This document shows, in pieces, positions 6,492 through 13,898 of a stretch of DNA of 21,462 nucleotides. The position numbers were made by a program, and so were the translations under genes. The notes beneath the pieces were generated by a model that ran no database searches, was not told the DNA's origin, and was given only the letters and a program-made list of their open reading frames with translations. The stretch comes from Syntrophomonadaceae bacterium (GTDB lineage Bacteria > Bacillota > Syntrophomonadia > Syntrophomonadales > Syntrophomonadaceae), in contig JAAYJY010000011.1 in the NCBI GenBank assembly GCA_012522705.1, forward strand, positions 1-21,462, in the 5' to 3' direction. Within the stretch, counting starts at the first letter, position 1. Each line of letters starts with the position of its first letter.

Positions 6492-7251
6492 GGGAATCCC
6501 TCCCTCCAGCGGATGAAAGCCTCCAGATATAGATGATGAGGCCGGCCGCCAGAATCAACAGCGAATACACCTGCGCTATGGACAGGGGGCCATAGAATAT
6601 CCAGTTTTCCCGGAAGAACTCGATGACGAAACGATAGATGGCATAACCCATCAGGTAGCCGGCAAATATCTGCCCGTCAAAGCGGCGGCGGGGGTAATAC
6701 CAGTAGAGAAACCCGAACAGCAGCAGGTTGAGGGCGGAGCTAAACAACTGGGTGGGGTAGCGGTGGAAATCGTCCACCTCCGGGAATACCACGGTACAAG
6801 GGGCATCGGATACCAGTCCGAAGCAGCAGCCGTTGAGAAAACAGCCGATCCTGACTATGGCGTAGGCCAGGGCCAGGTAGGGAGCCATAATATCGGCCAT
6901 CTGCCAGAAGGGATAGCGCTTGACCCGGATATAGATAATGAAGGCCAAAACCCCAGCGGTAAAGCCGCCATACCATACCAGCCCCTGGAATCCGCCGTTG
7001 CTCAAACTGAAGAAAATGGCGGGGCGGGCCAGAAACTCCTGCCATTCAAACATGGCGATATAGGCCAGTCGACTCCCCAGCAGACCTGCCAATACCAAGA
7101 TAACCGCCAGATCCAAGGCTTGGTCAGGATCGTAGCCCTCCTGTTTAAACCGCCGGCTGATGCCAAAAACGGCGACCAGTACTGCTACCGCCATCATGAA
7201 TCCCCATGCATATACTTTTACCGGGCCAAGGTCTACCAGTACCGGATACAT
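6484..7251 (-). CDS. lgt: Prolipoprotein diacylglyceryl transferase
   Basis: This membrane enzyme transfers diacylglycerol from phosphatidylglycerol to the lipobox cysteine of prolipoproteins such as the ModA in this window. There are about seven hydrophobic segments. The core RIGCFLNGCCFG lies at residues 134-145 (Arg134 is the conserved family arginine), and YRFVIEFFR near 206-214 is the C-terminal signature. The position of E. coli His103 reads as Tyr in WYGGF, a variant I recall from Firmicutes. I start at ATG 7251, with GGAGG about 11 bases upstream. The upstream in-frame GTG at 7269 overlaps that Shine-Dalgarno site and is less likely. Length is then 255 aa. It is coupled to the folate gene downstream. 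Confidence 0.93.
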   Translation of the reverse strand: MYPVLVDLGPVKVYAWGFMMAVAVLVAVFGISRRFKQEGYDPDQALDLAVILVLAGLLGSRLAYIAMFEWQEFLARPAIFFSLSNGGFQGLVWYGGFTAGVLAFIIYIRVKRYPFWQMADIMAPYLALAYAIVRIGCFLNGCCFGLVSDAPCTVVFPEVDDFHRYPTQLFSSALNLLLFGFLYWYYPRRRFDGQIFAGYLMGYAIYRFVIEFFRENWIFYGPLSIAQVYSLLILAAGLIIYIWRLSSAGGRDSHG

Positions 7252-7274
7252 CGGTGTCAGCACCTCCACAATAT

Positions 7275-7283
7275 TTATCCACA
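7275..7283 (+). other. Perfect DnaA-box 9-mer
   Basis: TTATCCACA lies in the tsaD-lgt intergenic region, about 90 bases from three further near-match boxes at 7371-7400. Confidence 0.5.
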
Positions 7284-7370
7284 GGATACCATTATGCTAT
7301 ATTTCGGCCTTCCCTAAACCACCCGGGTCGCATGCCTGGCGTTCAAAACTGTTAAACCCCGATTTTATAA

Positions 7371-7400
7371 TTATCAACAGAGTTTTCCACAATGTCCACA
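7371..7400 (+). other. Cluster of three DnaA-box-like 9-mers after tsaD
   Basis: Three related 9-mers lie in tandem in the same orientation: TTATCAACA (7371-7379), TTTTCCACA (7383-7391) and ATGTCCACA (7392-7400). Each differs from TTATCCACA at one or two positions, and with the perfect box at 7275 the 137-base intergenic region holds four sites. An AT-rich patch follows (ttttataatt). tsaD is the gene formerly called gcp. From memory, B. subtilis has a DnaA-box cluster beside gcp, which would make this a conserved placement. No open reading frame of meaningful length explains these bases. Confidence 0.5.
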
Positions 7401-7407
7401 AGCGGGA

Positions 7408-8415
7408 TCATAAGGAAAACCCGCTGGGCTGTGCATTAAGGTCTAACCCGGCGAAGTGGCCCTGGAGAAAATCATGGTAAGCCTGTCCGGCCACCATGGC
7501 CGCATTATCGGCACACAGGGGCAGTGAAGGGCAACACAGCCGGTAACCGGCCTTCGCGGCAGCCCGGCCCAATTGCCGCCTCAATTCCTGATTGGCGGCT
7601 ACCCCTCCGGCGATCAGAATGGTTTGCATCCCGTAGTCCTCAGCGGCTCGGATGGTCTTGTCGACCAGCACCTCCACCAGGGCAGCCTGGAATTCAGCGG
7701 CGATATCGGCGGGGCTGCCCCCCTGGAGTTGTACTTTTCTCCACAGGTTCATGGTGGCGGTCTTAAGACCAGAGAAACTAAATTGGTAATCGTGGCGGTC
7801 CAAAAACACCCGGGGCAGTGCGTAACGGCCGGGCGTCCCCTGCCGGGCCGCCTTCTCCACCGCCGGTCCGCCCGGGTACCCCAGTCCCAAAAAGCGAGCT
7901 ACCTTGTCGAAGGCCTCACCGGCAGCATCATCCTTGGTGGACCCGATGACGGTGTAATCGCGGGGTCCCAGCATCCGCAGGAGGCTGGTGTGACCGCCGG
8001 ATACCACCAGGCAGATAGCGGGAAACCCGATCCCCTCATGCTCCAGGAAATTGGCATAGATATGACTCTGCAGGTGGTTGACGGCGATCAGCGGACGCTG
8101 CAGGCCATAGGCGAAGGCCTTGGCAAAGGACAGCCCCACCAGCAGGGCTCCGATAAGGCCGGGAGCGGTGGTCACCGCCACCGCATCGATAGCCGGGTAG
8201 GCCAGCCCCGCCTGCCGGAAGGCGGCATCCACCACCACGGCGATATTCTCGATATGCTTGCGCGACGCTACCTCGGGCACCACACCCCCGAACTGTTCGT
8301 GGATAGCCACCTGGGAATTGACTACGTTGGCCAGCACCTCCCGGCCGTTTTTTACCAGGGCGGCGGCGGTTTCGTCGCAGGAGGTCTCCACCCCCAGGAT
8401 AATGATGTCTTTCAC
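7408..8415 (-). CDS. tsaD: tRNA N6-adenosine threonylcarbamoyltransferase
   Basis: With TsaB and TsaE, this enzyme transfers threonylcarbamoyl from TC-AMP to A37 of ANN-decoding tRNAs to make t6A. The N-terminus ILGVETSCDETAAA is the signature of the ASKHA fold. The metal-binding His pair is His114 and His118 in NHLQSH, SGGHT is in the centre, and the metal-binding Asp is in CADNAAM near residue 303. Length is 335 aa, as usual. It starts 1 base after the rimI stop and ends the tsaE-tsaB-rimI-tsaD operon. The 137 bases after it carry the DnaA-like boxes rather than a terminator. Confidence 0.96.
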   Translation of the reverse strand: MKDIIILGVETSCDETAAALVKNGREVLANVVNSQVAIHEQFGGVVPEVASRKHIENIAVVVDAAFRQAGLAYPAIDAVAVTTAPGLIGALLVGLSFAKAFAYGLQRPLIAVNHLQSHIYANFLEHEGIGFPAICLVVSGGHTSLLRMLGPRDYTVIGSTKDDAAGEAFDKVARFLGLGYPGGPAVEKAARQGTPGRYALPRVFLDRHDYQFSFSGLKTATMNLWRKVQLQGGSPADIAAEFQAALVEVLVDKTIRAAEDYGMQTILIAGGVAANQELRRQLGRAAAKAGYRLCCPSLPLCADNAAMVAGQAYHDFLQGHFAGLDLNAQPSGFSL

Positions 8416-8416
8416 T

Positions 8417-8914
8417 TTATATCCCTACTCTATGTTCTGAAATCAAATCCACATCGTTGTCTTCATGGAGGTGCTTGACCATGATCAAGGCGTCCTCCTG
8501 GTTGTCGCTGTAGTAATTTTTACGGATGGCCGCATGGATATAACCCAGGCCCGAATAAAGCTTCAGGGCAGCCTGGTTGGAGGGCCGGACCTCCAGAAGC
8601 ATCATGCTGGCGCCTTTTTGGCGGGCCTGTCTCTCCTGGGTCAGCATCAGGGTGCGGGCGATGCCCTGACCCCTGAACTTGGAGGCCACCGCCACATTGG
8701 TAAGATGGGCCTCCTCCATGACCGTCCACATGCCTATGTATCCTGCTACCTCTCCCGCCCAGTCGCAGACCAGGTAGTCAGCATAGGCGTTCTGCAGTTC
8801 CCCTTCATAGGATTGGCGTGACCAGGGCAGACTGAACGATTCATTTTCGATAACCATCAACTTGTCCAGGTCCCGGACGGTCATTTTCCTGATCATGAAT
8901 GCATGGTTCAGCAC
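8417..8914 (-). CDS. rimI: Ribosomal protein S18-type N-acetyltransferase (GNAT)
   Basis: This is a GNAT-fold protein N-acetyltransferase, usually annotated as acetylating the N-terminal Ala of ribosomal protein bS18. The acetyl-CoA loop RGQGIA is at residues 81-86 after strand LTNVAVA, and LEVRPSNQAALKLYSGLGY further on is the standard motif B region. The length is 165 aa. The start is a GTG at 8914, with AAAGGAG 8 bases upstream spanning the tsaB end; an internal ATG six codons later is less well placed. It sits between tsaB and tsaD, an arrangement frequent in Firmicutes. The true substrate in this organism is not shown by the sequence. Confidence 0.9.
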   Translation of the reverse strand: MLNHAFMIRKMTVRDLDKLMVIENESFSLPWSRQSYEGELQNAYADYLVCDWAGEVAGYIGMWTVMEEAHLTNVAVASKFRGQGIARTLMLTQERQARQKGASMMLLEVRPSNQAALKLYSGLGYIHAAIRKNYYSDNQEDALIMVKHLHEDNDVDLISEHRVGI

Positions 8915-9631
8915 TTACAGCTCTCCTTTTCCCAGTTTCCTTTCCGCTTCCGACAAACGTATATAACGGGGGCGCATGGTCATCACCGGTTCGTATTGCT
9001 CCCGGCCGGCTTTGACCAGAGCCAGGCTGGCCAGGGCGGCGGCCCGCGGCAGCATCAGATGGGCCGGTGCGATTTTCAACTGCTCCCCCAGTTGTGATTG
9101 GAAGATCTCTTGGTAGGGCTCATAACCGTCCCCCAGCAAGACGATTCCAGGGCACCCCTGCTGCCGGGCCAATTGCAGAGCGGAGCGGGCAAACTCCTCT
9201 GCCGGGCAGGCGACCTCGGCGCCCAGCAGCCGGGGGTAAGGTCCGCGGTGGTCGTAGCAGGCGCCGTATACCTCCTGGCGGCGCGCATTAAACACCGGAC
9301 AGACCAGGTGGTCAGTGAAGCAGATATTATGGGCCAGGGTTTCCAGAGCGGACAGGCCCACTACCGGCAGGCCCGCGGCCAGGCTCAATCCCTTGACGGC
9401 CGCCATGCCGATGCGCAGACCAGTAAAAGAGCCCGGGCCCATAGTCACCGCCAGAGCGTCCAGCTCCCCCAGTGAGGTTTGGCAGCCCCGCAGGGTCTCA
9501 TCCACTAGCGGCATGAGCATTTCGGAATGGGTCTGTTTGAAGTTTATGAAGCTTTCCCGCATCAGGATCCCATCCCGCAGCAGGGCTACCCCGGCCACGG
9601 GAGTGGAACTATCGATCGCCAGAATCAACAA
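8915..9631 (-). CDS. tsaB: tRNA threonylcarbamoyladenosine biosynthesis protein TsaB
   Basis: TsaB is the non-catalytic ASKHA-fold partner that dimerises with TsaD and recruits TsaE. The N-terminus LILAIDSSTPVAGVAL and the segment GPGSFTGLR (residues 65-73) are diagnostic. The 238-residue length is normal. The apparent start is TTG at 9631, lying 23 bases inside the end of tsaE; a GGAGAGG stretch lies about 10 bases upstream. Such overlap points to coupled translation. The rimI start follows directly after its stop. Confidence 0.94.
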   Translation of the reverse strand: MLILAIDSSTPVAGVALLRDGILMRESFINFKQTHSEMLMPLVDETLRGCQTSLGELDALAVTMGPGSFTGLRIGMAAVKGLSLAAGLPVVGLSALETLAHNICFTDHLVCPVFNARRQEVYGACYDHRGPYPRLLGAEVACPAEEFARSALQLARQQGCPGIVLLGDGYEPYQEIFQSQLGEQLKIAPAHLMLPRAAALASLALVKAGREQYEPVMTMRPRYIRLSEAERKLGKGEL

Positions 9632-10088
9632 TGTCTCTCAACCTCTCCAGTTTAGACTGGTATTGGGCCCCTTGGGCCGAAATATGCACCCGGCGGGGCA
9701 GATCATAATCATCTTCGCACAGTTCTATATCTACCCCCAGAGCTTCCCGGGGCAGTATTGTTTCACCCACCTGAGGCCATTCCAGCAGGGAGATACCCCC
9801 GCCTTCCAGGTAATCGTCCAGTCCCAGGTCGGCCAGGTCCGCCGTATCCAGTCGATAGAAATCAAGATGGTAGATCGTGGGCGCACCGGGGTAGACGTTC
9901 ATCAGGGTAAAGGTGGGACTGGTGACCGGGCCTGCATATCCCAGCCCCCGGGCTACGCCCCGAACCAGGACGGTCTTGCCGGCTCCCAGTACCCCCCTTA
10001 AATAAACGACATCGGAGGGGCTTAAAACAGCGGCCAGGGCCAAGCCCAATTCCAGCATCTCATCGTCATTGTGTACGATCAAATCCAT
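9609..10088 (-). CDS. tsaE: tRNA threonylcarbamoyladenosine biosynthesis ATPase TsaE
   Basis: TsaE is the small P-loop ATPase that resets the TsaB-TsaD complex during t6A synthesis. The Walker A motif GVLGAGKT is at residues 32-39. The following SPTFTL and HLDFYRL blocks and the late LLEWP are characteristic. Length is 159 aa. ATG has AGGAG 5 bases upstream, contributed by the end of the uracil-DNA glycosylase gene, whose stop is 2 bases before this start. It overlaps tsaB by 23 bases. Confidence 0.95.
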   Translation of the reverse strand: MDLIVHNDDEMLELGLALAAVLSPSDVVYLRGVLGAGKTVLVRGVARGLGYAGPVTSPTFTLMNVYPGAPTIYHLDFYRLDTADLADLGLDDYLEGGGISLLEWPQVGETILPREALGVDIELCEDDYDLPRRVHISAQGAQYQSKLERLRDIVDSGDR

Positions 10089-10090
10089 AC

Positions 10091-10795
10091 TTACTCCTTG
10101 GCTGAACTCTGTCCGCCTGTCCCCCGGTATTCATCCCGGATCAATTTGAAGTCTTCCCAGACCGGCCGCTTGTAGTCGGGGTTGCGCAGCAGGGCGGCGG
10201 GATGGTAGGTTGCCATTATCCTTATCCCCGCCCGGGCGAACCAGCGGCCCCGCACTTGAGATATGCGGGCCTTGGGATCGATTATAGCCTGGGTGGCGGC
10301 CGACCCCAGGCAGACTATCAGCCGAGGCTGGAGGAGACGGATCTGGGCCTCCAGATAAACCCGGCAAGCCTTTACCTCATCCGGATTGGGCAGCCGGTTG
10401 CCTGGGGGACGGCATTTGACCACATTGGTGATATAGACCTCGGGCCGGTCAAATTCAGCCGCCGTCAGTATTTTATCCAGCAGCTGCCCCGCCCGGCCTA
10501 CAAAGGGGACGCCCTGCTCATCCTCATCCTTGCCCGGGCCTTCCCCCACGAACATTATCCCGCACTCCAGGCTGCCGGTCCCGAAAACCACCTGCCGGCA
10601 GGTGCTCCGCAATATACAGCGCTGACAGCCGCGAGCCATCGCCTGCAATTCTTGGCAATCCTTGATATCCGGATATCCCTCTCCCGCCTTTAGTCCGGGC
10701 AGAAAAGGGGTCCCGCTCTTATACGGCGGTGCGGATGGTATTATTGCCGGCGGCGGATTCAATTCACCAAACAATCCTGGTTGTTCATCAGCCAT
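10091..10795 (-). CDS. Family 4 uracil-DNA glycosylase, Fe-S type
   Basis: This enzyme removes uracil from DNA to start base-excision repair. Residues 57-60 (CQRC), Cys128 and Cys144 form the Cys-x2-Cys-x67-Cys-x15-Cys set that binds the [4Fe-4S] cluster of family 4 enzymes. The active-site loop GEGPGKDED is at 84-92, and the second motif HP is at 198-199. The N-terminal 45 residues are Pro-rich and likely flexible. Length is 234 aa. ATG is preceded by GGAGGGG 5 bases upstream. It is the first gene of the operon that continues into tsaE-tsaB-rimI-tsaD; a functional link to t6A synthesis is not known to me and may be simple cotranscription. Confidence 0.94.
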   Translation of the reverse strand: MADEQPGLFGELNPPPAIIPSAPPYKSGTPFLPGLKAGEGYPDIKDCQELQAMARGCQRCILRSTCRQVVFGTGSLECGIMFVGEGPGKDEDEQGVPFVGRAGQLLDKILTAAEFDRPEVYITNVVKCRPPGNRLPNPDEVKACRVYLEAQIRLLQPRLIVCLGSAATQAIIDPKARISQVRGRWFARAGIRIMATYHPAALLRNPDYKRPVWEDFKLIRDEYRGTGGQSSAKE

Positions 10796-10834
10796 GGTAT
10801 CCCCTCCCCCACCATTGACTCTCCACTATAATAA

Positions 10835-10847
10835 ACATTGCCAATGT
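10835..10847. repeat. Palindrome between terminator and UDG start
   Basis: A 13-base perfect inverted repeat, acattg-c-caatgt, lies in the likely promoter region of the glycosylase-tsa operon, just beside AT-rich bases (tattatag on the minus strand). It could be an operator; no -35/-10 pair with proper spacing is convincing. Confidence 0.35.
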
Positions 10848-10876
10848 AAAACCGCCTATCACAGGCGGTTATTTTT
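10848..10876 (-). terminator. Terminator after the GH18 gene
   Basis: Stem AACCGCCT / AGGCGGTT with a 5-base loop, followed on the minus strand by TTTTAC. The T-run is short on this strand and longer on the plus strand (attttt), so it may act in both directions. It separates the GH18 gene from the glycosylase-tsa operon. Confidence 0.65.
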
Positions 10877-10940
10877 CCAATATTATATATCATTCCCGGC
10901 CAATATTAAAATCGGTCTCTGGGCGAGCTGCGCCGCGTCA

Positions 10941-12308
10941 TCACCAAGCGGTCTCTTTCTCCAGCACCTGGTACAGATCGTCGAATCCATTGCCGATGCG
11001 CCAGAAGCTGATCCCCCCCAACCCGTTCTGCTGGACCAGTTCCAGCTTTTGCCCCAGGCTCTGCTCGTTTTCCAGCCAAATCTGGTGGGGGACCCGATTG
11101 GCATCGGTATAGGTATAGTAAGGGCTGCCGCTGGCCGAGTCGTAGTGGGCAGCTACCTCATAACGATCCTTCACCTGAGCCAGCTTGTCACGGGTCACTG
11201 TGACCGAAGTGACTCCCTGCCCCCAGTCGTACCCGTAGGTAGCCATGCCGATCAATAATTTGTCCGCCGGGATGCGAGCCTGGTTACGCATGTAACCGAT
11301 GACCTCTTCCACCCACCACAGGGGGGCGACCGCTCCGGCCGCGGTAGTCTTGTAATGATAGTCATAGGTCATTACTATCACCTGGTCGGCTATCCCTCCA
11401 ATGCGGGAGTACTCATAGGGGGTGGGCCAGTTATCCCCGGCCGTCCGGGCGAACACCGCCACCGAGAGCTCCTTGCCGGGGTCCAGGGCCGACTTCAGTT
11501 CGGATAGAAACTGGGTGAAATTGGGGCCATCCGCAGCGGGTATGAATTCGAAATCGATGTTGACCCCATCGTAGCCGTCCTGCTGGGCCCGGCGACACAG
11601 TTGGCCGATCAGATGAGCCCGCCGCTGGGGGTTGGAGAGCAGGGTATGGAGCCCTTCCTTGTCCATGAAGACCACGCTGGCATGAGCCTTGATCCCCCTT
11701 TGCCGCAGGAAGGACAGCACTTGATCATAATCATCCTGGTATTCGTACAAAAGATCCCCTTGGCTGTTGGTCTCAAACCAGCGCAGGGCTACATCGCTGA
11801 ACAAGGCGGCATGGGCTTTGAGTTCCGGGAAACCACCCCAATAGTAATAGGCAAAGACCTTAGGGTCCGGTTGGCGGTGGCGCCTGAATTCGATGGACGC
11901 TTCATGGCGGCTGCTGTTCCAGCTGACTGCCCCGCCCAGGTGTTCGGCGAAGAAACGCAGGGGCAGGTAGGTGCGGTTCTGGTATATGTAGGGGGCACTG
12001 TCCAGTTGGTATTGCTGACCATCCACCAGCACCCCGTCGCTGCCGATGTGGAATTGGAAGGTCCGATCCAGGCAGGTCACATTTACCTGACGGGCAGCCC
12101 CGTTCCAGAGCACCGAACCTTGGAGAACCGGGTCTTCGGCTACAAACCGCAGCGGCACCATGACCCTCTGGTTGATGATCTGGGCCGGGGGGTCCAGCTC
12201 CCGGACCTGTCCGTTGATGCGGATACCCGGGGCCAAATTACCCAGAGCTGCGCTGGCCGGCACCAACAGCAGTAAAAGAGCCAAAATGACGTAAATTATC
12301 TTCCTCAC
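10941..12308 (-). CDS. Secreted GH18 glycosidase with copper-amine-oxidase N-domain
   Basis: This is a probable wall- or spore-associated glycoside hydrolase. Residues 1-22 are a signal peptide (MRKII, then a Leu-rich core and ASA). Residues about 30-140 are a copper-amine-oxidase-like N-terminal domain, with the paired motifs VMVPLRFVAE and TYLPLRFFAE, a module known as a cell-surface add-on in Clostridia. The rest is a GH18 barrel resembling YaaH/SleL-type enzymes, with the catalytic stretch DGVNIDFE at 247-254 (Glu254 the acid), QVIVMTYDYHY and a C-terminal GGISFWRIG. The likely substrate is peptidoglycan (N-acetylglucosamine) or chitin; which one cannot be told here. The start is GTG with GAGGAG 8 bases upstream. 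It seems to be a single-gene unit between two terminators. Confidence 0.88.
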   Translation of the reverse strand: MRKIIYVILALLLLLVPASAALGNLAPGIRINGQVRELDPPAQIINQRVMVPLRFVAEDPVLQGSVLWNGAARQVNVTCLDRTFQFHIGSDGVLVDGQQYQLDSAPYIYQNRTYLPLRFFAEHLGGAVSWNSSRHEASIEFRRHRQPDPKVFAYYYWGGFPELKAHAALFSDVALRWFETNSQGDLLYEYQDDYDQVLSFLRQRGIKAHASVVFMDKEGLHTLLSNPQRRAHLIGQLCRRAQQDGYDGVNIDFEFIPAADGPNFTQFLSELKSALDPGKELSVAVFARTAGDNWPTPYEYSRIGGIADQVIVMTYDYHYKTTAAGAVAPLWWVEEVIGYMRNQARIPADKLLIGMATYGYDWGQGVTSVTVTRDKLAQVKDRYEVAAHYDSASGSPYYTYTDANRVPHQIWLENEQSLGQKLELVQQNGLGGISFWRIGNGFDDLYQVLEKETAW

Positions 12309-12347
12309 TCATCTATCTCCTCATCTTACAATTACTTGAATAATTCG

Positions 12348-12376
12348 AAGATAGATGAAAAATTCCTTGATGTAAA
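12348..12376 (-). promoter_or_regulatory. Promoter of the GH18 gene
   Basis: On the minus strand TTTACA (12371-12376) and TATCTT (12348-12353) are 17 bases apart in AT-rich DNA, just after the preceding terminator and 40 bases before the GTG start. Confidence 0.55.
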
Positions 12377-12383
12377 TTTTGAC

Positions 12384-12430
12384 ATAAAATAACCGCCCTG
12401 TTCCGCACTGCTGGTCGGTATCAGGACGGT
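12384..12430 (-). terminator. Terminator of the amidohydrolase operon
   Basis: On the minus strand ACCGTCCTG pairs with CAGGGCGGT (9 bp with one G-T wobble) around a 21-base loop that contains a smaller CCG/CGG pairing. TTATTTTATG follows. It lies 16 bases after the stop of the small unknown gene. Confidence 0.75.
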
Positions 12431-12446
12431 CGTGATCGTTGGACGG

Positions 12447-12638
12447 TCAATGGGTATATTTGGCGCGCAAAAACAAACCGTTGAGGTCATCGGCGGGGAT
12501 ATGGACCATGTTTTCCTGGCTGACCACCGCCAGGATGACCATCTCTTCACCGCTCAACTCCTCTTGGTACGAACCCAATACGCAGATAGTCATCGGGCTG
12601 CCGTCCAAATAGACGGTAAACAGATCCCCTTTATTCAA
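12447..12638 (-). CDS. Small hypothetical protein (63 aa)
   Basis: I do not recognise this protein. The TTG start at 12638 has GGGAG 7 bases upstream and overlaps the amidohydrolase stop by 8 bases, the pattern of a coupled operon gene. An in-frame ATG at 12662 exists but lacks a good Shine-Dalgarno site. The 63-residue product starts MNKGDLFTVYLDGSPMTI. It has alternating hydrophobic strands (TICVLGSYQEEL, EMVILAVVSQENMVHI) and ends DDLNGLFLRAKYTH, suggesting a small beta-rich fold. There are no signal peptide, transmembrane segments or Cys clusters. Its position directly before a terminator marks it as the last gene of the amidohydrolase operon. The function is unknown. Confidence 0.65.
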   Translation of the reverse strand: MNKGDLFTVYLDGSPMTICVLGSYQEELSGEEMVILAVVSQENMVHIPADDLNGLFLRAKYTH

Positions 12639-13773
12639 ATTTTTGCTCCCACCAGTTGCCATCCACCATTACCCTTTCCACCCGGGAACGGAAATCCAGG
12701 GGATGCCCGGAATATACAGCCAGATCGGCCCGTTTACCCGGTGTTATGGTCCCCAATTCGTGATCTAATTTGAGCATCTCCGCCGGGGTGCTGGTAATAG
12801 AAGCCAGGGCCGCTTCCTCCGCCAAACCTTCCCGCACTGCCAAAGCGGCACACACTCGCAGGTGTTCGATGGGAATAACCGGATGATCGGTTATGAAACA
12901 GAACCTGACTCCCCGCTCCGCCAGCAGGGCGGCATTGCGGAAAGATACCTCTTTCATCTCCACCTTGGCCCGGTTTGAAAACAGGGGTCCCAAAGCCACC
13001 GGTACATCCCGCTTGACCAGTTCATCTGCCACCAGGGCCGCTTCGGTGCCGTGCTGAAGCTGCATCTCGATACCGAATTCATCCTTGATGCGCAGTGCGG
13101 TCAGGATATCGTCGGCCCGGTGGACATGGAGCAGGAGAGGCATTTCCCCGCGCAGAACCTTGAAGATTGCCTCGTTGCGGTACAGTTCATTGGCTTTGAG
13201 ATCCGGTTTATCCATGCAGCCGCGGGCGTTGAACAAGGCTTCCCGCAACAGGCTGGCGTTGGCCATGCGGGTCTTGGGCGCCTTCTTCTGAGCTCCATAG
13301 ACCCTTTTGGGGTTTTCCCCCAGTGCCGCCTTCAAACCCCAGGGATTGCGGCATATCATCGCGGCTGGATTAAGGGCCAGAGTCTTCAGAAATACCGCCT
13401 GCCCGCCTAGTATATTGGCACTGCCGGGCATGCACATGGCCCTGGTCACGCCCCCCCGCAGGGCATCGGCAAAAGCCAGGTCCATAAAATTGATCCCGTC
13501 CACCGCCTGCAGCTGCGGGGTGATAGGGTCGCTGGTCTCATTGACATCGTCACCTTCAATGCGGTAGATCTCTTCATCCAGCCCTATATGGGTATGGGCA
13601 TCGATCAGCCCGGGCAGGATGTATTTCCCTTGGGCATCCACCACCGCGGCGCCGGTCGGTATCTCCAGGTTTTCTCCCACCGCCTGGATAAACTGTCCCT
13701 CTACCAGTATGATTCCGCCCTCGATGACCCCGCCTTCCATGGTGATTATCCGGCTGCCTTGAATTGCTATCAT
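12631..13773 (-). CDS. Amidohydrolase family protein (imidazolonepropionase-like)
   Basis: This is a metal-dependent hydrolase of the amidohydrolase superfamily, probably cytoplasmic. Residues 1-50 form the composite beta-sandwich. LPGLIDAHTHIG at 53-64 holds the first metal pair His60/His62. His216 and/or His218 in LLLHVHRADD and His241 in LQHGTEA supply further ligands, and Asp296 in FITDHPVIP is the usual catalytic Asp. The C-terminus TITPGKRADLAVYSG returns to the sandwich. At 380 aa it is like COG1228-type members. The substrate cannot be assigned. ATG 13773 has GGGGAGG 9 bases upstream; the open frame extends 110 codons further but those residues are antisense-like and overlap the upstream gene. 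It overlaps the next small gene by 8 bases. Confidence 0.85.
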   Translation of the reverse strand: MIAIQGSRIITMEGGVIEGGIILVEGQFIQAVGENLEIPTGAAVVDAQGKYILPGLIDAHTHIGLDEEIYRIEGDDVNETSDPITPQLQAVDGINFMDLAFADALRGGVTRAMCMPGSANILGGQAVFLKTLALNPAAMICRNPWGLKAALGENPKRVYGAQKKAPKTRMANASLLREALFNARGCMDKPDLKANELYRNEAIFKVLRGEMPLLLHVHRADDILTALRIKDEFGIEMQLQHGTEAALVADELVKRDVPVALGPLFSNRAKVEMKEVSFRNAALLAERGVRFCFITDHPVIPIEHLRVCAALAVREGLAEEAALASITSTPAEMLKLDHELGTITPGKRADLAVYSGHPLDFRSRVERVMVDGNWWEQKFE

Positions 13774-13898
13774 GAAGTAGTACCTCCCCTGCAATAGTAT
13801 CTTATGAACGCCGCCAATGGATAGTTCTCTCTTCCCCACTGCCATTATCTGCCCGGCCCAAAGTAGGTTGGGTTTAAATGCCGAGCTCCCCAAGGGCT

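Noticed and set aside
7354..7413. 19-codon minus-strand frame starting in the tsaD stop
   Set aside because: Although coupled by an ATGA overlap, it is very short and coincides with the DnaA-like boxes; I see no support for a product.
7573..8478. 301-codon open frame on the plus strand
   Set aside because: Antisense to tsaD and the end of rimI; the translated sequence is His/Gly/Gln-rich and looks like a shadow frame.
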